64,000 bases of DNA from Steromphala cineraria (Eukaryota; Mollusca; Gastropoda; Trochida; Trochidae): NCBI GenBank assembly GCA_916613615.1, contig OU744732.1, forward strand, positions 32,263,950 to 32,327,949, in the 5' to 3' direction. Of this stretch, positions 1 to 12,249 are shown in pieces. The translations under genes and the position numbers were made by a program. The stretch's first letter is position 1. Every line of letters begins with the position of its first letter. The notes beneath the pieces are model-generated. The model ran no database searches. It was not told the DNA's origin and saw only the letters and a list, made by a program, of their open reading frames with translations.

Positions 1-2884
1 AACACTGCTTTTCCCACTCGTTTCACTGTTGAATGTCTTCAATTTTCATTGTTGTTGTTTTTGAACGAGTGTGGGCTCTTCTGAATCAAGTTGTCAAACA
101 TAACTCAACACAAAATGTTACCACATGTAAAAATGTTATCACAGGTAAGATGTTTTAACTTGGTTGTGTAATAATCATGTACTTTTAACAATTAACATCT
201 TACCTGGAATAACCTTTCCACAAAATACCCTCATAGAATTGTCCTTCTTATCTAATTATATAACGAATGTTATAAATTGATTTGTTTAGTCACTTTTTTA
301 AATACTGTTTTCTGTGTTATTGGTTAGAAGAAGAATTCGACAGTTCAAGGTGAAAAAATGTGTTGGTTTATTTCAGAATAGTTATGAGGATAAGTTCCAA
401 AACGTTCGAGAAATGTTGATCTAGCCTCTGTTCCTCTGCTCTATTCGAGTTTTTGGGGGTAGAATGGGAGATGCCCGATTGTTGTGCAAACATCGACGCT
501 GTCCTTAAATCATCATTTTGGCTACTGAATCATGGCAAAAGCATTGTGATATAAAGTAATGAACCACCCTTTTCATGCGAGAAGTATTGTCATATGCTTG
601 ATAAATTCAATTGATTGTGAAAATCTTTTCGGAAACCACGCATTTGGTCTACTTCGAACAGAGGTAAGATTAACAATAACTTGACCTACCTCTGTGGGGA
701 AATAATGACAGTCAACATGTTAATAACAAATTCAAGCAGTGCAGAGCTTCAGTTAGGCGTGACACGAATACCATCTTCACCGGATTTAATATTGATCCAA
801 ACACCAAACAATATATCCTGGATTTGTTTCATTCAAGTTCCATCATGAAGTCGACGAATATAACAGAAAGAGAATTTCATATGTCTATTTCAAGCACAGT
901 ATGAAAAATAATCAATTGTTATATTTTCATTACGCCCTTGTGGTTATTGTAATAACACGCCGAGGATAGTCTCCACTTCTGACGTATTGTTTGAAATAAA
1001 CTGCCGTCCAAAAGAAACTTGTGTAACCATTCTGACAAAAGAACGAAAAACGACAAAAGTTTGAATAAAAGTACTTGTTATTAATTCACCATTTCTTAAA
1101 AAAAACACCCAATCAAAATTAAAAGGGGGATAACCACCTTTTTACTTATTTATCTAGTGTGAGCAGGGGTCAACATTTTGTTAGTTCAGACATACGTTTA
1201 AATGATTTTACGCAATAATTTGGTTTAAGATATAAAATGTGTTATTTTGGTACCAGATGGCCAACAGGATGTCATTGTTCCAAAACTGCCATGTGTAACG
1301 AAAAACATCAAACGGCAAATGACAAGTCTTGAGAGCTTCACAATCGCAATAAAATCTCTTTATTGCGTGCCAATCTGGATGTTTTTACCCTTAATGAAAC
1401 TTGCCATTTGTCAATGTTTTGTGACCAATTGATGTCAATTGGACAGTTCAAGAGCTCTGATTTCTCTTGTCCATGATCTCCTAGAGCACGAAAGCATAAC
1501 AATATGCCGACCTTAAATGTGCACTATCCATGATGTCACTTTAAGGCAATGTTTGCGGTGGTCTAATGTGATAGATATCAGCACTAATGTAGTGAAAAAC
1601 AACTTTTTGTGTTTCTTGGTTGTCAAATATCCTCATAACCTTTCTTCATTGCTGCATAATGTTAGAAATAGAAGGAACAATGTCGATTCTTGCAAAATGG
1701 GTCGTTGTAGCTTTTTTTTAAAATTATATCAGGGGATTCACGATATTTTTGCTACGCCGTAAGTCGCGTTTTGGTGAAGTTTTTTTAACCAAGGGATAGA
1801 CCAAGAGCCCTTAAAGACAGTTATAAATCTTTTGCGTCACGTGTTCCAGCACCAACACCAAGGTAACGTGATTTTGCAACGTGCAATTTATGTTTGTTGG
1901 GGTAAAAATTTTATCAGGAAAACTAAAAACTCATAGAGGCGACATTGTTTCATATAACTTGTAAATATCATAGGAAATAATACTTTATTTTGTCCTTGTT
2001 AAATCGATGTCCAAGTATTGAATAGAATGAGATGAGTTTATAAGTGGCGCTCAATGTCGTTGATAAATGAGATTGCACTGCAATCATTATCACTTTTCAT
2101 GTTTCATTTGCCACTTGTTATTCTAGTGAATGCTTTCAAAATGACAATCTAATGTACTCTAAGATAATCAAAATATCCCAAATATATGTAATGTAACTAG
2201 CAAAAATCAAAACACTTGCATAGTGCATAATTCCAATCATCTTTCCTAAAACATTTTAGTTTCAATCATTATTGTTATGGACGCTTAAATGATTAATTAA
2301 TATGTAAAGATCTTAAATGCCATGAATTAAACTGATCAATATAAAATTAGATGAGGGCCTGTCCTCCATTGAAGTCATAGTATCAGTGTCGAGAGCAAGG
2401 CACAACATCCTTCGACATTCTTAAATATTCCAAATCAATATATTTCAAACCCATAAAATCAATCTATTGTCGTACTGCTTGCCTTACTACATCATTGGTC
2501 CCAAGGTGATCCAACCAAAGAGCTGAGGACAAATGCAGTCGACGATTGACAGCAGAGGACATGCAGTAGACATGTACTGTCAATGCATTGGCGGGTTTTA
2601 TTCTAACCTTAGTAGACAACTTAATGAGGGTAACATGACTGGACATCTAGGTATCTAGTCCACGGCGGAAATTAAACCTTAAAAACCAACGTTCCAAACT
2701 CGTTTCACATTGCTCAATATCATATTTCATTATCAATTGTCCCAAGCGCAAATTATGATATAATTTTAATGAGATTGTCCCAAGCGTAAATCTACTTCAG
2801 TACGACTTTTGTGAGACTGTGGCTTTAACTTGAATAGGAAAAACTCACAATCAATCAGTTGCCTTCAGAAATCGAAGAACATTG
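1..2884. other. Non-coding AT-rich stretch, no gene recognised
   Basis: Only short ORFs of about 60-80 codons occur, none with a recognisable motif. Part of it (about 480-640) resembles 14770-14870: both hold a CGACGCTGTC block followed by an ATGCGAGAAGTATT block, so this is a dispersed repeat. A short region at about 1340-1370 can form a small hairpin around the words AATAAAATC and TTTATT. Otherwise nothing is seen. Confidence 0.6.
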
Positions 2885-3384
2885 NNNNNNNNNNNNNNNN
2901 NNNNNNNNNNNNNNNNNNNNNNNNNNNNNNNNNNNNNNNNNNNNNNNNNNNNNNNNNNNNNNNNNNNNNNNNNNNNNNNNNNNNNNNNNNNNNNNNNNNN
3001 NNNNNNNNNNNNNNNNNNNNNNNNNNNNNNNNNNNNNNNNNNNNNNNNNNNNNNNNNNNNNNNNNNNNNNNNNNNNNNNNNNNNNNNNNNNNNNNNNNNN
3101 NNNNNNNNNNNNNNNNNNNNNNNNNNNNNNNNNNNNNNNNNNNNNNNNNNNNNNNNNNNNNNNNNNNNNNNNNNNNNNNNNNNNNNNNNNNNNNNNNNNN
3201 NNNNNNNNNNNNNNNNNNNNNNNNNNNNNNNNNNNNNNNNNNNNNNNNNNNNNNNNNNNNNNNNNNNNNNNNNNNNNNNNNNNNNNNNNNNNNNNNNNNN
3301 NNNNNNNNNNNNNNNNNNNNNNNNNNNNNNNNNNNNNNNNNNNNNNNNNNNNNNNNNNNNNNNNNNNNNNNNNNNNNNNNNNNN
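2885..3384. other. Assembly gap (500 N)
   Basis: An uninterrupted run of exactly 500 N. The round length suggests a placeholder for a gap of unknown size. Apparent ORFs running through it have no meaning. Confidence 0.99.
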
Positions 3385-3784
3385 TAGAATGCCAACAGCT
3401 TGCATGTAAAATATTAAGCCATTATAACATATTCATATCTTAGTAAATACAAAAATCATCGTAAAACCTGAATAAACACCGAATAGAAAATAGCAAATAC
3501 AATCATAGATCTTCTGTGCTAAAAATAGACATTTTTACATGACGTCAGACATTCAAATCCAGTATACGTATTGTTTTGCTCAGGATCACAACAGATTTAT
3601 ATCAGGTATAGACCTGAAGGGAAATACGAAAGTTTGAATATCATAACCTTTCATGATCAATTTAACATTTAGGGAGGAACTATTCGTTTATAATCATATA
3701 TTTATCAATGATAAAATCATAAGCAATAAAAATAAACAGAGCCTGTGTCTATACTAAACAGGATTGTAAGTATTTAAGGATATT

Positions 3785-4330
3785 CAATTCAATTCTTTTT
3801 ATTTCGGTAAAAGGCCTTAGGCCCACGTACAAAACATATATACAAAACAACACAATTATACAAGAGAGAACATTGAAACTACATTGTATATGTTAATTTG
3901 ATGATAAAAACATTGAGCGTAGAGCGAGTGCATCTCTTATAAAACATGAGTATGATGAAATAATAAATGGGATATATTTCTTTCTTAATTCATTGGAAAC
4001 AAAGACATTTGAATAAAAAGTGTATTTCGTCTTCAATTACATCATCTTTACAAAGTTTACAAAATCTTAAAACTCTAGGTATTCCTCTCTTCTTCCTGTA
4101 TTTTTACGTATTGCTAAGGCACCTATTCTAAGTAAAGTTATTCTACGACGTGATTCTTTCGGTTTAACTGTTGTGCGATAGGGTTCTATACAAAAAGTGC
4201 GTGTAATGGTAGAATATAAATCTAAAGAAGAACTTTCATTTATTTCAGCAAATATGCTTTGTACACAACAATCATTTATTCTTAATACAAAATTACGTAA
4301 AAATTCACTTTTGTTGCCAACACCCTAAGC
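3785..4330 (-). mobile_element. 5'-truncated LINE (non-LTR retrotransposon) 3' end
   Basis: Read on the minus strand, this encodes the end of a non-LTR reverse transcriptase. A segment reading RRRITLLRIGALAIRK is followed, after a frameshift or stop, by RFCKLCKDDVIEDEIHFLFK. This matches the usual 'CxLC...VEDExHFLFxC' C-terminal motif of jockey/CR1-like LINEs. Stops and frameshifts show it is dead. At its 3' end (low coordinates) it finishes in an A-rich tail with repeated GAATT words. The clade cannot be fixed by eye. Confidence 0.7.
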
Positions 4331-5270
4331 TTCCCACACATAACCAAAACCATATTTATTCAGAGTATACTGAACCTTATCGTTCTATAATACTTCATAA
4401 TGAAACTTTAACATATGTATTTTGCACTGTTTAAACAAAACAATATTTTATAATGAGAATTTTTTCAAAAGGTGTCAAATTTCTACATAAATGATTTGAA
4501 GGTACATTTACAAACACCATAGCAACGTGCAGTCAACTTCAAAACTGTTTTCATTAACCACACCAAAATATATTTTTTATGTTTACCAGTATTTGTCATA
4601 ATTGCTTAAACAGTATTTGACATAATTGCTTAAATAGTGTACTTTCAATATGTCAATATCATTTACGACGTTACGGAAAGTGTCTTTTAAGTCAAACAAA
4701 ATGAAACAATGGCTAGTTATTAAACATACTTTAGTGCATTACTTTATATGAATACCCATGTACTTGTATAACCTGTGAGACAATAACCCATTTTTACTAT
4801 CTCTGTCGGGAGCTTTGTTCCAAAAGCAAAATTAAATCGTCTTCGGAGACTTCTTGTGATTAACGAATTGATACTTGGCGACCTACAAGGATGGATTTTA
4901 CTTTACATATGCATACTTCCAAGACACATCGTTGTCCTCAAAGTAGCAAATTGTAAGGCAGGTTTCTATGGGTACTGTAAATTATTCACATGGCGGTAAG
5001 ATCTTTAAACTCAAAGCAAAGCTTAACAAATAGTTCAGATAGCAAATCTTTCCATTCTCATTAGGGCTAATACATATTTCATGGTCGGTACTCAGAAGTT
5101 CTCTTCGTTTGTATGGTTGTTTGTATTAACCCGCGTGAATAAGTACATCGGTTTGTTTATGGTTAGAGGCCATGAAGTTCACAATTCATCGTATCTCTGG
5201 TCTTTACAGGAGACCATCAAACTGAAACAGTTTGTACTTTAAAGTTACATATATGCCATTGCAGTAGGAG
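4331..5270. other. Intergenic, nothing recognised
   Basis: AT-rich sequence with no motif-bearing ORF. It ends at the microsatellite that begins at about 5270. A short internal duplication of TTTGACATAATTGCTTAAA-like words lies at about 4590-4635. Confidence 0.5.
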
Positions 5271-5570
5271 AAGTAGTAGAAGAAGAAGTAGACGTAGTAG
5301 TGGTAGTAGTAGTGGTTGTGGTTGTGGTTGTGGTAGTAGTAGTGGTAGTAGTGGTAGTAGTGGTGATAGTGGTAGTAGTAATAGTAGTAGTAGTGGTGGT
5401 GGTAGTGGTAGTGGTAGTGGTAGTGGTAGTGGTAGTGGTAGTGGTAGTGGTAGTAGTAGTAGTAGCAGTAGCAGTAGCGGTAGCGGTAGCGGTAGCGGTA
5501 GCGGTAGCGGTAGTGGTAGTGGTAGTGGTAGTGGTAGTGGTAGTGGTAGTGGTAGCAGTAGTAGTAGTAG
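5268..5570. repeat. Compound GTAGTG/GTAGCG microsatellite
   Basis: About 300 bp of GTAGTG, GTAGCG, GTGGTT and GTAGAA variants in phase. The tract gives long low-complexity ORFs on both strands (poly-Val, His-Tyr, Leu-Pro), which are artefacts. It abuts the truncated outer end of a MITE copy at 5571. Confidence 0.97.
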
Positions 5571-5858
5571 TTCCAATTAAAACACAATGTTAATAAACAA
5601 AATGAACAGTATTAGATCAAAAACATAAAGTAAACTTCAGCCATGCGATTCCCTTTTCGTACACAAAATGAATTAAAGGTGTTCACACAGAAATGGCCGC
5701 AAGGAAATTATGTGAATCTTTATAATTTGTTCTTTGATTATGGATTATTGGCTTGTGTAATGAGATCTGTGACACCATCAAAATATTACAACGTACGTAT
5801 AATAATCAGTGACAATTTTAAAATATGAAATTAAAAAAATGTGCTAGTGCCCCTTTAA
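5571..5858 (-). mobile_element. TTAA-type MITE, copy 1 (reverse orientation)
   Basis: Member of a family about 350 bp long whose ends read AGGGGCAGTAGCACG next to TTAA. This copy is reversed and lacks its outer end, which is replaced by the microsatellite. It shares its inner TTAA (5855-5858) with the next copy. The internal words AATTAAAGGTGTTCACACA and GATGATTGGCTTGTGTAATG (here diverged) identify the family. Confidence 0.8.
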
Positions 5859-6217
5859 AGAGGCAGTAGCACTTTTTTTGACAATTTTATATTTTAAATT
5901 TTTGACTGATAATTGTACGCTAATGCTACATGTATTTCTTTGATAGTGTCAAAAATCTCATTACACAAACCAATCATCCATAGTCAGAGAACAATTTATG
6001 AGGATTCACATAAAATCCATTGACAGCCATTTTTGTGTGAACACCTTTAATTCATTTTGTGTTAGAAAAGAAATCGAATGGCTTATCTTTACATTATTTA
6101 TTTGATTCATTACTGCTTCATATAGTTTAAATACATTGTCTTAATATTGGTACCATATATTTCAATTTTTCTGACATCCCCTTATATTCCCCCTAAAACC
6201 GTGCTACTGCCCCTTAA
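5855..6217 (+). mobile_element. TTAA-type MITE, copy 2 (complete)
   Basis: Full-length copy from TTAA at 5855 to TTAA at 6214. The left end reads AGAGGCAGTAGCAC and the right end reads GTGCTACTGCCCC, forming terminal inverted repeats. TTAA flanks suggest mobilisation by a piggyBac- or Kolobok-type transposase. No coding capacity. Confidence 0.85.
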
Positions 6218-9056
6218 GTGAACATTCTTTGATTTAAAATATTGTCTTTCAATTTGCTACGAATATTTTCATTTCGTGAGTTCATTTAATTCACCTATAA
6301 AACGTCCTAATGTCCCTAAATAAATCGCATAATAATGATTTAAATCAACCAAGTTGCGAAGAATAACAATTCTAATACTATAGAGATACGAGAAAACATC
6401 CCTGTAGGACGCATGATTTTTTTCAGTTTCAATAAAGGCGATACAAACTTTAAGTCATTAGCGAACCAATCACTATATAGTGCTTAAACATCGTGTGCGG
6501 TGATCATGTTGAAAGCATTGTGAATAGAAGTTACTTGCTTCAAGATACTTAGGCTAAGCTTTTGCTTGACAACTTTTGGTTGGTTTGCTGAGCTTACGTC
6601 GGAATGTGCTTAATGCGTTCTGACCTTGCGGACCAGACAATACGGTACCAAGTTCGATCCTCGATATAGTAATATATTGAGATCCTTATTCCTCAAAACT
6701 AAGCCGATTTTAATAACAATGATTATCGTAATCTTACATTTCCTTTATTGTATGATACATCGTGAACCAAGTTACATATTGGTTACAGGTTGTTTGTCAT
6801 CGATCACCACTTAATTATCACGTGTATCGATTAACTATCTAGTATTGACCCTTCTGCATAACACGATATAAAAGATGATTTTTGTCATCCTTGCGATCGA
6901 TTAATTGCATTTTAATTGCGCCGACGACTCGTGATGCTTGTCGCTGGTGGAATAATAACCATTACCGGTTTTCTCAAACACTTCATGGGCTCTCGCACGT
7001 GACATACTGCGACACAATATACACATGAAAATCAATCATGTCAACAGCGTGAACTCTATTTCACAGTCCATCAAATGCCATAAGTATAAAGTGAGACAAA
7101 CAGGCTTTTTAAACGAAACAGCATAACCACAGCAGGGGATATGTAAAGCAAAGACTAATGAAATAAGCCCAGATAAAAATCTCCCTTGCTGTTCAAAATA
7201 ATCGAATTTCCTTAGGTCTAACTACTAGTCGATGGGCCGTCCATGGCAGTAAACAACATAATCGATGTATTCATTTTATTGATTGATAGATATGCGAAGT
7301 GTGACAACTGACTCGAGCATAAACAGCAATTTTGGCAAGAGTGGTTATGTTAAAATACGCAGATCAGTTGTTTTTATCGTATGGAATATATATGATGATG
7401 GCTGTTGGAATATATATAACTTTAAAGGGGGTGTGCAACCCGAATTTTTAACTTCCAGTGTTTTATTAGCAGGGCCCCAAAAGAGTCGAAAATGCTCAGT
7501 AGGGACGAAATAGTTTGGTTACAAACCGCTTACAGCTGACAGCCAGTACCAAGTTTATGTCATGTGACCCCCCTTACCCTTCTGGCTGCTCTCATTAACG
7601 ATGGTCAATTAGGTTTCACGAGCTAGGTTGTTGATTCCCTTTAAATGAAAAGCGTCTGTTATCACCGCCGTTAGACCCGGTATAAACGCACCAAATTCAT
7701 TTCCAGTAAAACACATCCAGTTATTATTTCCTTTTTAAGATAATGTACTCTAGTCAGGTTATATCTTTCTCATTTGCAAACATTTGTGTACAGGTGTCAG
7801 CAAATTGACTTATGATGTTGCACTATTACAATAATCTTCTTCATTTTGGAGGTAAATAAAAATGGAACAAATGAAAAACGAATTTTAAATTGCATTTCAC
7901 AAATAGAATAATAAAAGAGATTCATTGTATTTATTGGTTCATGTTTTTAAGGAATATAGTGTTTCTTTAAAGGGAAATAACTTGTTGACCTATCAGTTGT
8001 CAACGTCAAAAGCAGAATGGATGTGTGGATGTTTATTACAATCTGATCATCAAACTGACAGGATTAAATAAATCCAATGTCGATTTATGATTTTGTAAAG
8101 GAAGAACTAGGTCACTGTATCACGTACAGTTCACCATATTCTATTGTTTTCATTGTTATGACACAATCATTTTAACCCGAAACAGAGGATATCAATTGAT
8201 GACATCATGTAGTTTAATATAGTATTGACTGAATAAATTAGTAAATATTTCAATATGTATTTACTGCTAAATAAGAACAAAAAATCGTCATAAATGCATT
8301 GTGAGAGACCTGACTGTATAGGTCTAGACAACCAGGGTAAAAGAAAGTACACACCGAGGTTTGTTTGCATTTACATAATATCAAAGAGACATGTGGTGTA
8401 TTAAGTTATGCTACGTTAACATTAACACATTTTTGCAGTAGTTTGGATAAAGCAATTGGTGTATGGTTAATGATCTTTGTTTAAAGTAGGCAGGGTTAGA
8501 AATAGATAGGCACGTAGACATAGGCATGTTTATTGATATTCACTGAAAATATTTTGTCCCTCTTGGTGGACATATATGTTTATCAAAATTAATTTTGGAA
8601 CAATTTATTAACATAAATTTGCATTTTTGGGGAAAACACTTAAACATGCTCTTTGAACGACGATTTTGTTCTGATCAGTTTGTGAAAACAACATAAAAAA
8701 TTATAAATATTAGTAATTGAAAATCTTACATATGATGAATTCAATCAAAGTGTACTTTCTTTTGGATGTCAGTGTATAAGCTTATAACGTCACAATGTTA
8801 GTATCTGATTGAATTGAATCTATCGATAGTCACCTCAGCATCTGCTAACCAAAAGGAAGCTGCTAGTATTGACCGATTCTGATACTTTAAGCTTTCCGTT
8901 AGTTTAAATCATATTCTTTAAACGTTAAAGTAAGGATAATTTGTTCGTTTAAGCTACAATTTCCGAACTCAGACAATTACAAGATTTTCCAAAAATAATA
9001 GACAAAACTTAGCGCTTAATTATTTCGTCTCCGATAATAGGTATTAGTGTTTAGAA
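6218..9056. other. Intergenic, no gene recognised
   Basis: AT-rich DNA. The ORFs of 60-76 codons (for example 6626-6814 and 7283-7513) carry no recognisable domain, and their composition is that of the surrounding DNA. No RNA gene or clear repeat was identified. Confidence 0.5.
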
Positions 9057-9412
9057 TTAAAGGGGCAGTTTTTAGGGGGAATATAAGGTGATGTCAGGAA
9101 AATGAAATATAATAGTTCCAATTGAAAGACAATGTATTTAAACTAAATGGAACAGTAATAATTCGAATACATAACGTTAAGCTTAGCAATGCGATTCCTT
9201 TTTCTTACACAAAGTGAATTAAAGGTGTTCACACAAAATGGCCGCCAATGGATTTTGTGTGAATCGTCATACTTTGTCCGCTGACTATGGATGATTGGCT
9301 TGTGTAATGAGATTTTTGACAATGTCAAAATAATACATTCAGTATTAACTTACAATTATCAGTGAAAATTTTCAAATATAAAATTATCAAAATACGTGCT
9401 ACTGCCCCTTAA
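9057..9412 (-). mobile_element. TTAA-type MITE, copy 3 (complete)
   Basis: 356-bp copy in reverse orientation, bounded by TTAA at 9057-9060 and 9409-9412, with AGGGGCAG at one end and GTGCTACTGCCCC at the other. It has the subterminal GGGGGAATATAAGGTGATGT block typical of the family right end. Confidence 0.9.
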
Positions 9413-10967
9413 AGATCTTTGACCATCTGAAGATACATAACCTGATATTTAGATCATTTAAAGGAATAAAATATACCACACGATACTGCCACTTTAAGCG
9501 AGCCTTGAATCATTAATATCTAAATATGACTTCTCATATTGTCACTTATCAGTCCGATGATCCATATTTACTTTTTATGATTCCAATTTAATCATACAGC
9601 TTAACTTAGGTTCACTCAATCGATACATCGAATCAGTATGTGAATCATTTGTTATATAAAATATCTGATATTCGATGATTAAAACTTTTTTTAGCAAATT
9701 TTGAAACGTAATGTTTAAGCATTCATTTACATAAGTTGATAAATCATGACTCCCTTAACATTATCAAGAGTAAAATCAGTATACCATCGTTTCTTTTAAA
9801 CGATAAAAGCGAAGAATAAAACAACATGTATCTCGTACTGTGATTAACGTACTTGTATCACAACAATAAAGTTAAACATAATTCACATTAAAAAGCATGA
9901 AATTGTAGTCATTGTCGTTTATTTACAACAAACATCAAAGAGAAGAAATGTTTATAAACTGACATAGTAAGGAGGATTTAACAACAACAAATAACACATC
10001 CTAATTAGACGGGCCAAACAAATTGCTTAAAATTATGGTGCCAAAACAAACTTCTGGTATATATGTTATTCAATAAATAAAGGATATATACAATTAGTCA
10101 AATTCTTAAAACATTCACTTATACCTTACAATAACATTTATAGTTATCCTGAGTTGTACTTACATTTCTAACAAATTTTTGTCATTTCAGCATTTTATGA
10201 CTTACATTTCAGCAAATTTTATGTCAACGGCCATTTATTTGTTTTGATGAACATTGTCAACATTTTAGAATTGTATCATTTATGATAGCACACATTTTGT
10301 CAGCAATTATGCATATTGTTGTTTTGGTTTTAAGAAATTGACGTTGTGACTTTTTACCTTATAGCTTACACAAAATGATGGATTCAAAGAACTAACTTTG
10401 CATTTCCTAAAGAATTCTTATCTGTTACTGTTATAACCATGATGACGGTAACTTCTGCATTGGACAAAGGATAGTTAAAAACAATTTGTATTCGAAACAT
10501 GATTGTATTTCTACTCAACGGGCTTTTAAGATACACAGAACATGCTCATAATGCATATCTATTTCATAAAATACAACTCACAAGGTTAAGTGACTTGGAA
10601 AATAAAGTTGCCTCAACAATCCCAGGGGTAATCATAATTACTCGAGGAATGATGAAACCAGTGAATTATTCTATGGGATTAGGGCCTCGAAAAAAGTAAT
10701 TTGTTTCTGTTCTCCGCCCGTGTCAGTTTCAACCCCACCCATCAATCCTTTACAGATGTTGACACGGGTATATAATGGAATCTTTATTCCGTAGGCTTAA
10801 ACAACATATGTTCATTGACACTTGAAAGGGCCCTTCTTTCTGTTTATGTAGGCCTTCAAATATGTTTTTCCAGTGGTAAAGTACTATAAATTTATTTTTG
10901 TATTTTGAATTTTCTTTCTATGGTGGAATTAGCAATGTTCATTTATACAATGAATAATCACCTATCC
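9413..10967. other. Intergenic, no gene recognised
   Basis: AT-rich sequence. The 66-codon ORF at 10499-10699 has no recognisable motif and is probably chance. Confidence 0.5.
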
Positions 10968-11317
10968 TTAAAGGGGCAGTAGCACGTTTTTCGAAAATTT
11001 TATATCTTAAATTTTCCATTAATAATTGTATGTTAATGCTAAAAATCATAGTGTCAAAAATCACATAACAAACCAATCATCCATGCTCAGCGAACAAGTT
11101 ATAAAGATTCACATAAATCCATTGGCACCTATTTTTTGTGAACACCTTTAATTCATTTTGTGTATCAAAAGAGAATAGCATGGCTGAATTTTCCATTATA
11201 TGTTTGATTTATTGCTGATTTATTTAGTGTTAATTCATTGTCTTTCAATAGGAATCACTTTTTTCATTTTCCTTACATCATCATATAGTCCCCTAAAACG
11301 TGCTACTGTCCCTTTAA
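10968..11317 (+). mobile_element. TTAA-type MITE, copy 4 (complete)
   Basis: 350-bp copy with TTAA at both ends (10968-10971 and 11314-11317), left terminus AGGGGCAGTAGCACG and right terminus CGTGCTACTGTCCC. It lies about 700 bp beyond the stop codon of gene A. Confidence 0.9.
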
Positions 11318-11991
11318 TGACTAAAATGTTTCAAAGCAAAGACAAGGTAGACATGTACATAACACTGAATTTAAAATAAGAAAGTTTGAAACTCAAAATG
11401 TCTCTCGAACAAACAATAGAAAATTACACTCTAGACAAAGAGTTCAGTCAAAACTGTGTATATCTTTTCATCAGTTCATAATTCGTTTTGATTGTCACAT
11501 ATCTATAAGTACAATCGGTAAGAGAGTTTCGAGAATATAACGTTTAAATATAAACACGTATTGGCAATATGTCGCCATGGAAACAGTTATTCCTTCTTTT
11601 CCTCGTCCAATAGACAACTCTGATCAATAGTGGACTTTCATAATTGATGATCTTTTCATTATTACAAACACAAAAGGAAACATTAACAATTATGTCATAC
11701 GTAATAAGTTATTTAGAAAACGAAGTATCTTAACTTCTAATTATGTTATTGAGTGATTCGCGTTGTGATGAATATACCATTTAACGTCACAAATTTTAAA
11801 TACTGCTTCATTTCATATAATTATCATATTTTTAAACGCACAATTAATAATCAAAACATCTGTATTTTCTCATAACCGAATAATAATATTAGGCTTAAAT
11901 CATATCAAAATATGCGAAACTATATTTTCCCCAAATGGAATAATAAAATAAATTCTTACTAAATTAAACAACACCGACTTGATCCCTCAAG
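11318..11991. other. Sequence downstream of gene A stop, probable 3' UTR
   Basis: Lies 3' of the gene A stop codon on the minus strand. It is AT-rich with no ORF of note. The terminal exon probably continues into this stretch, but I saw no clear AATAAA on the minus strand, so the polyadenylation site is not placed. Confidence 0.4.
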
Positions 11992-12249
11992 CTATTTGCA
12001 CTTCTTGTTCGGGTTTGCTGGCTTCCGGTTCCGGAAGAATCGGATGTGACGTCCGATGGAGGTGAGATCGGCCAGGATGAGGGAGCCGAGACTGATAGTG
12101 AGCAGGACGATACCAAGATAGCCACCGACTGCCGCTGTGGTCCGAGTATCCGGTGCGCTCACCTTCTTCCGGACCGACGAGGAGAGATTCATGGTGTCGA
12201 TCTTCAACTTCTTTTGGATCTTGATCGCCTTTTCCTTGGCCGCCATTAC
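11992..12249 (-). CDS. Gene A exon 14: juxtamembrane helix, membrane segment, tail
   Basis: Codes residues 574-658. A Lys-rich stretch (KAIKIQKKLKIDTMNLSS) is followed by RKKVSAPDTR, a membrane helix of about 22 residues from AAVGGYLGIVLL to LILADL, and a basic cytoplasmic tail ending NPNKKCK before TAG at 11992. The start after a TGCAG acceptor is in phase 0. Confidence 0.9.
   Translation of the reverse strand, partial: VMAAKEKAIKIQKKLKIDTMNLSSSVRKKVSAPDTRTTAAVGGYLGIVLLTISLGSLILADLTSIGRHIRFFRNRKPANPNKKCK

Noticed and set aside
2830..3443. Five ORFs of 175-194 codons
   Set aside because: They consist almost entirely of N from the assembly gap.
5204..5593. Long ORFs of His-Tyr, Leu-Pro and Val repeats
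   Set aside because: Translation of a GTAGTG microsatellite in several frames and on both strands; no coding evidence.
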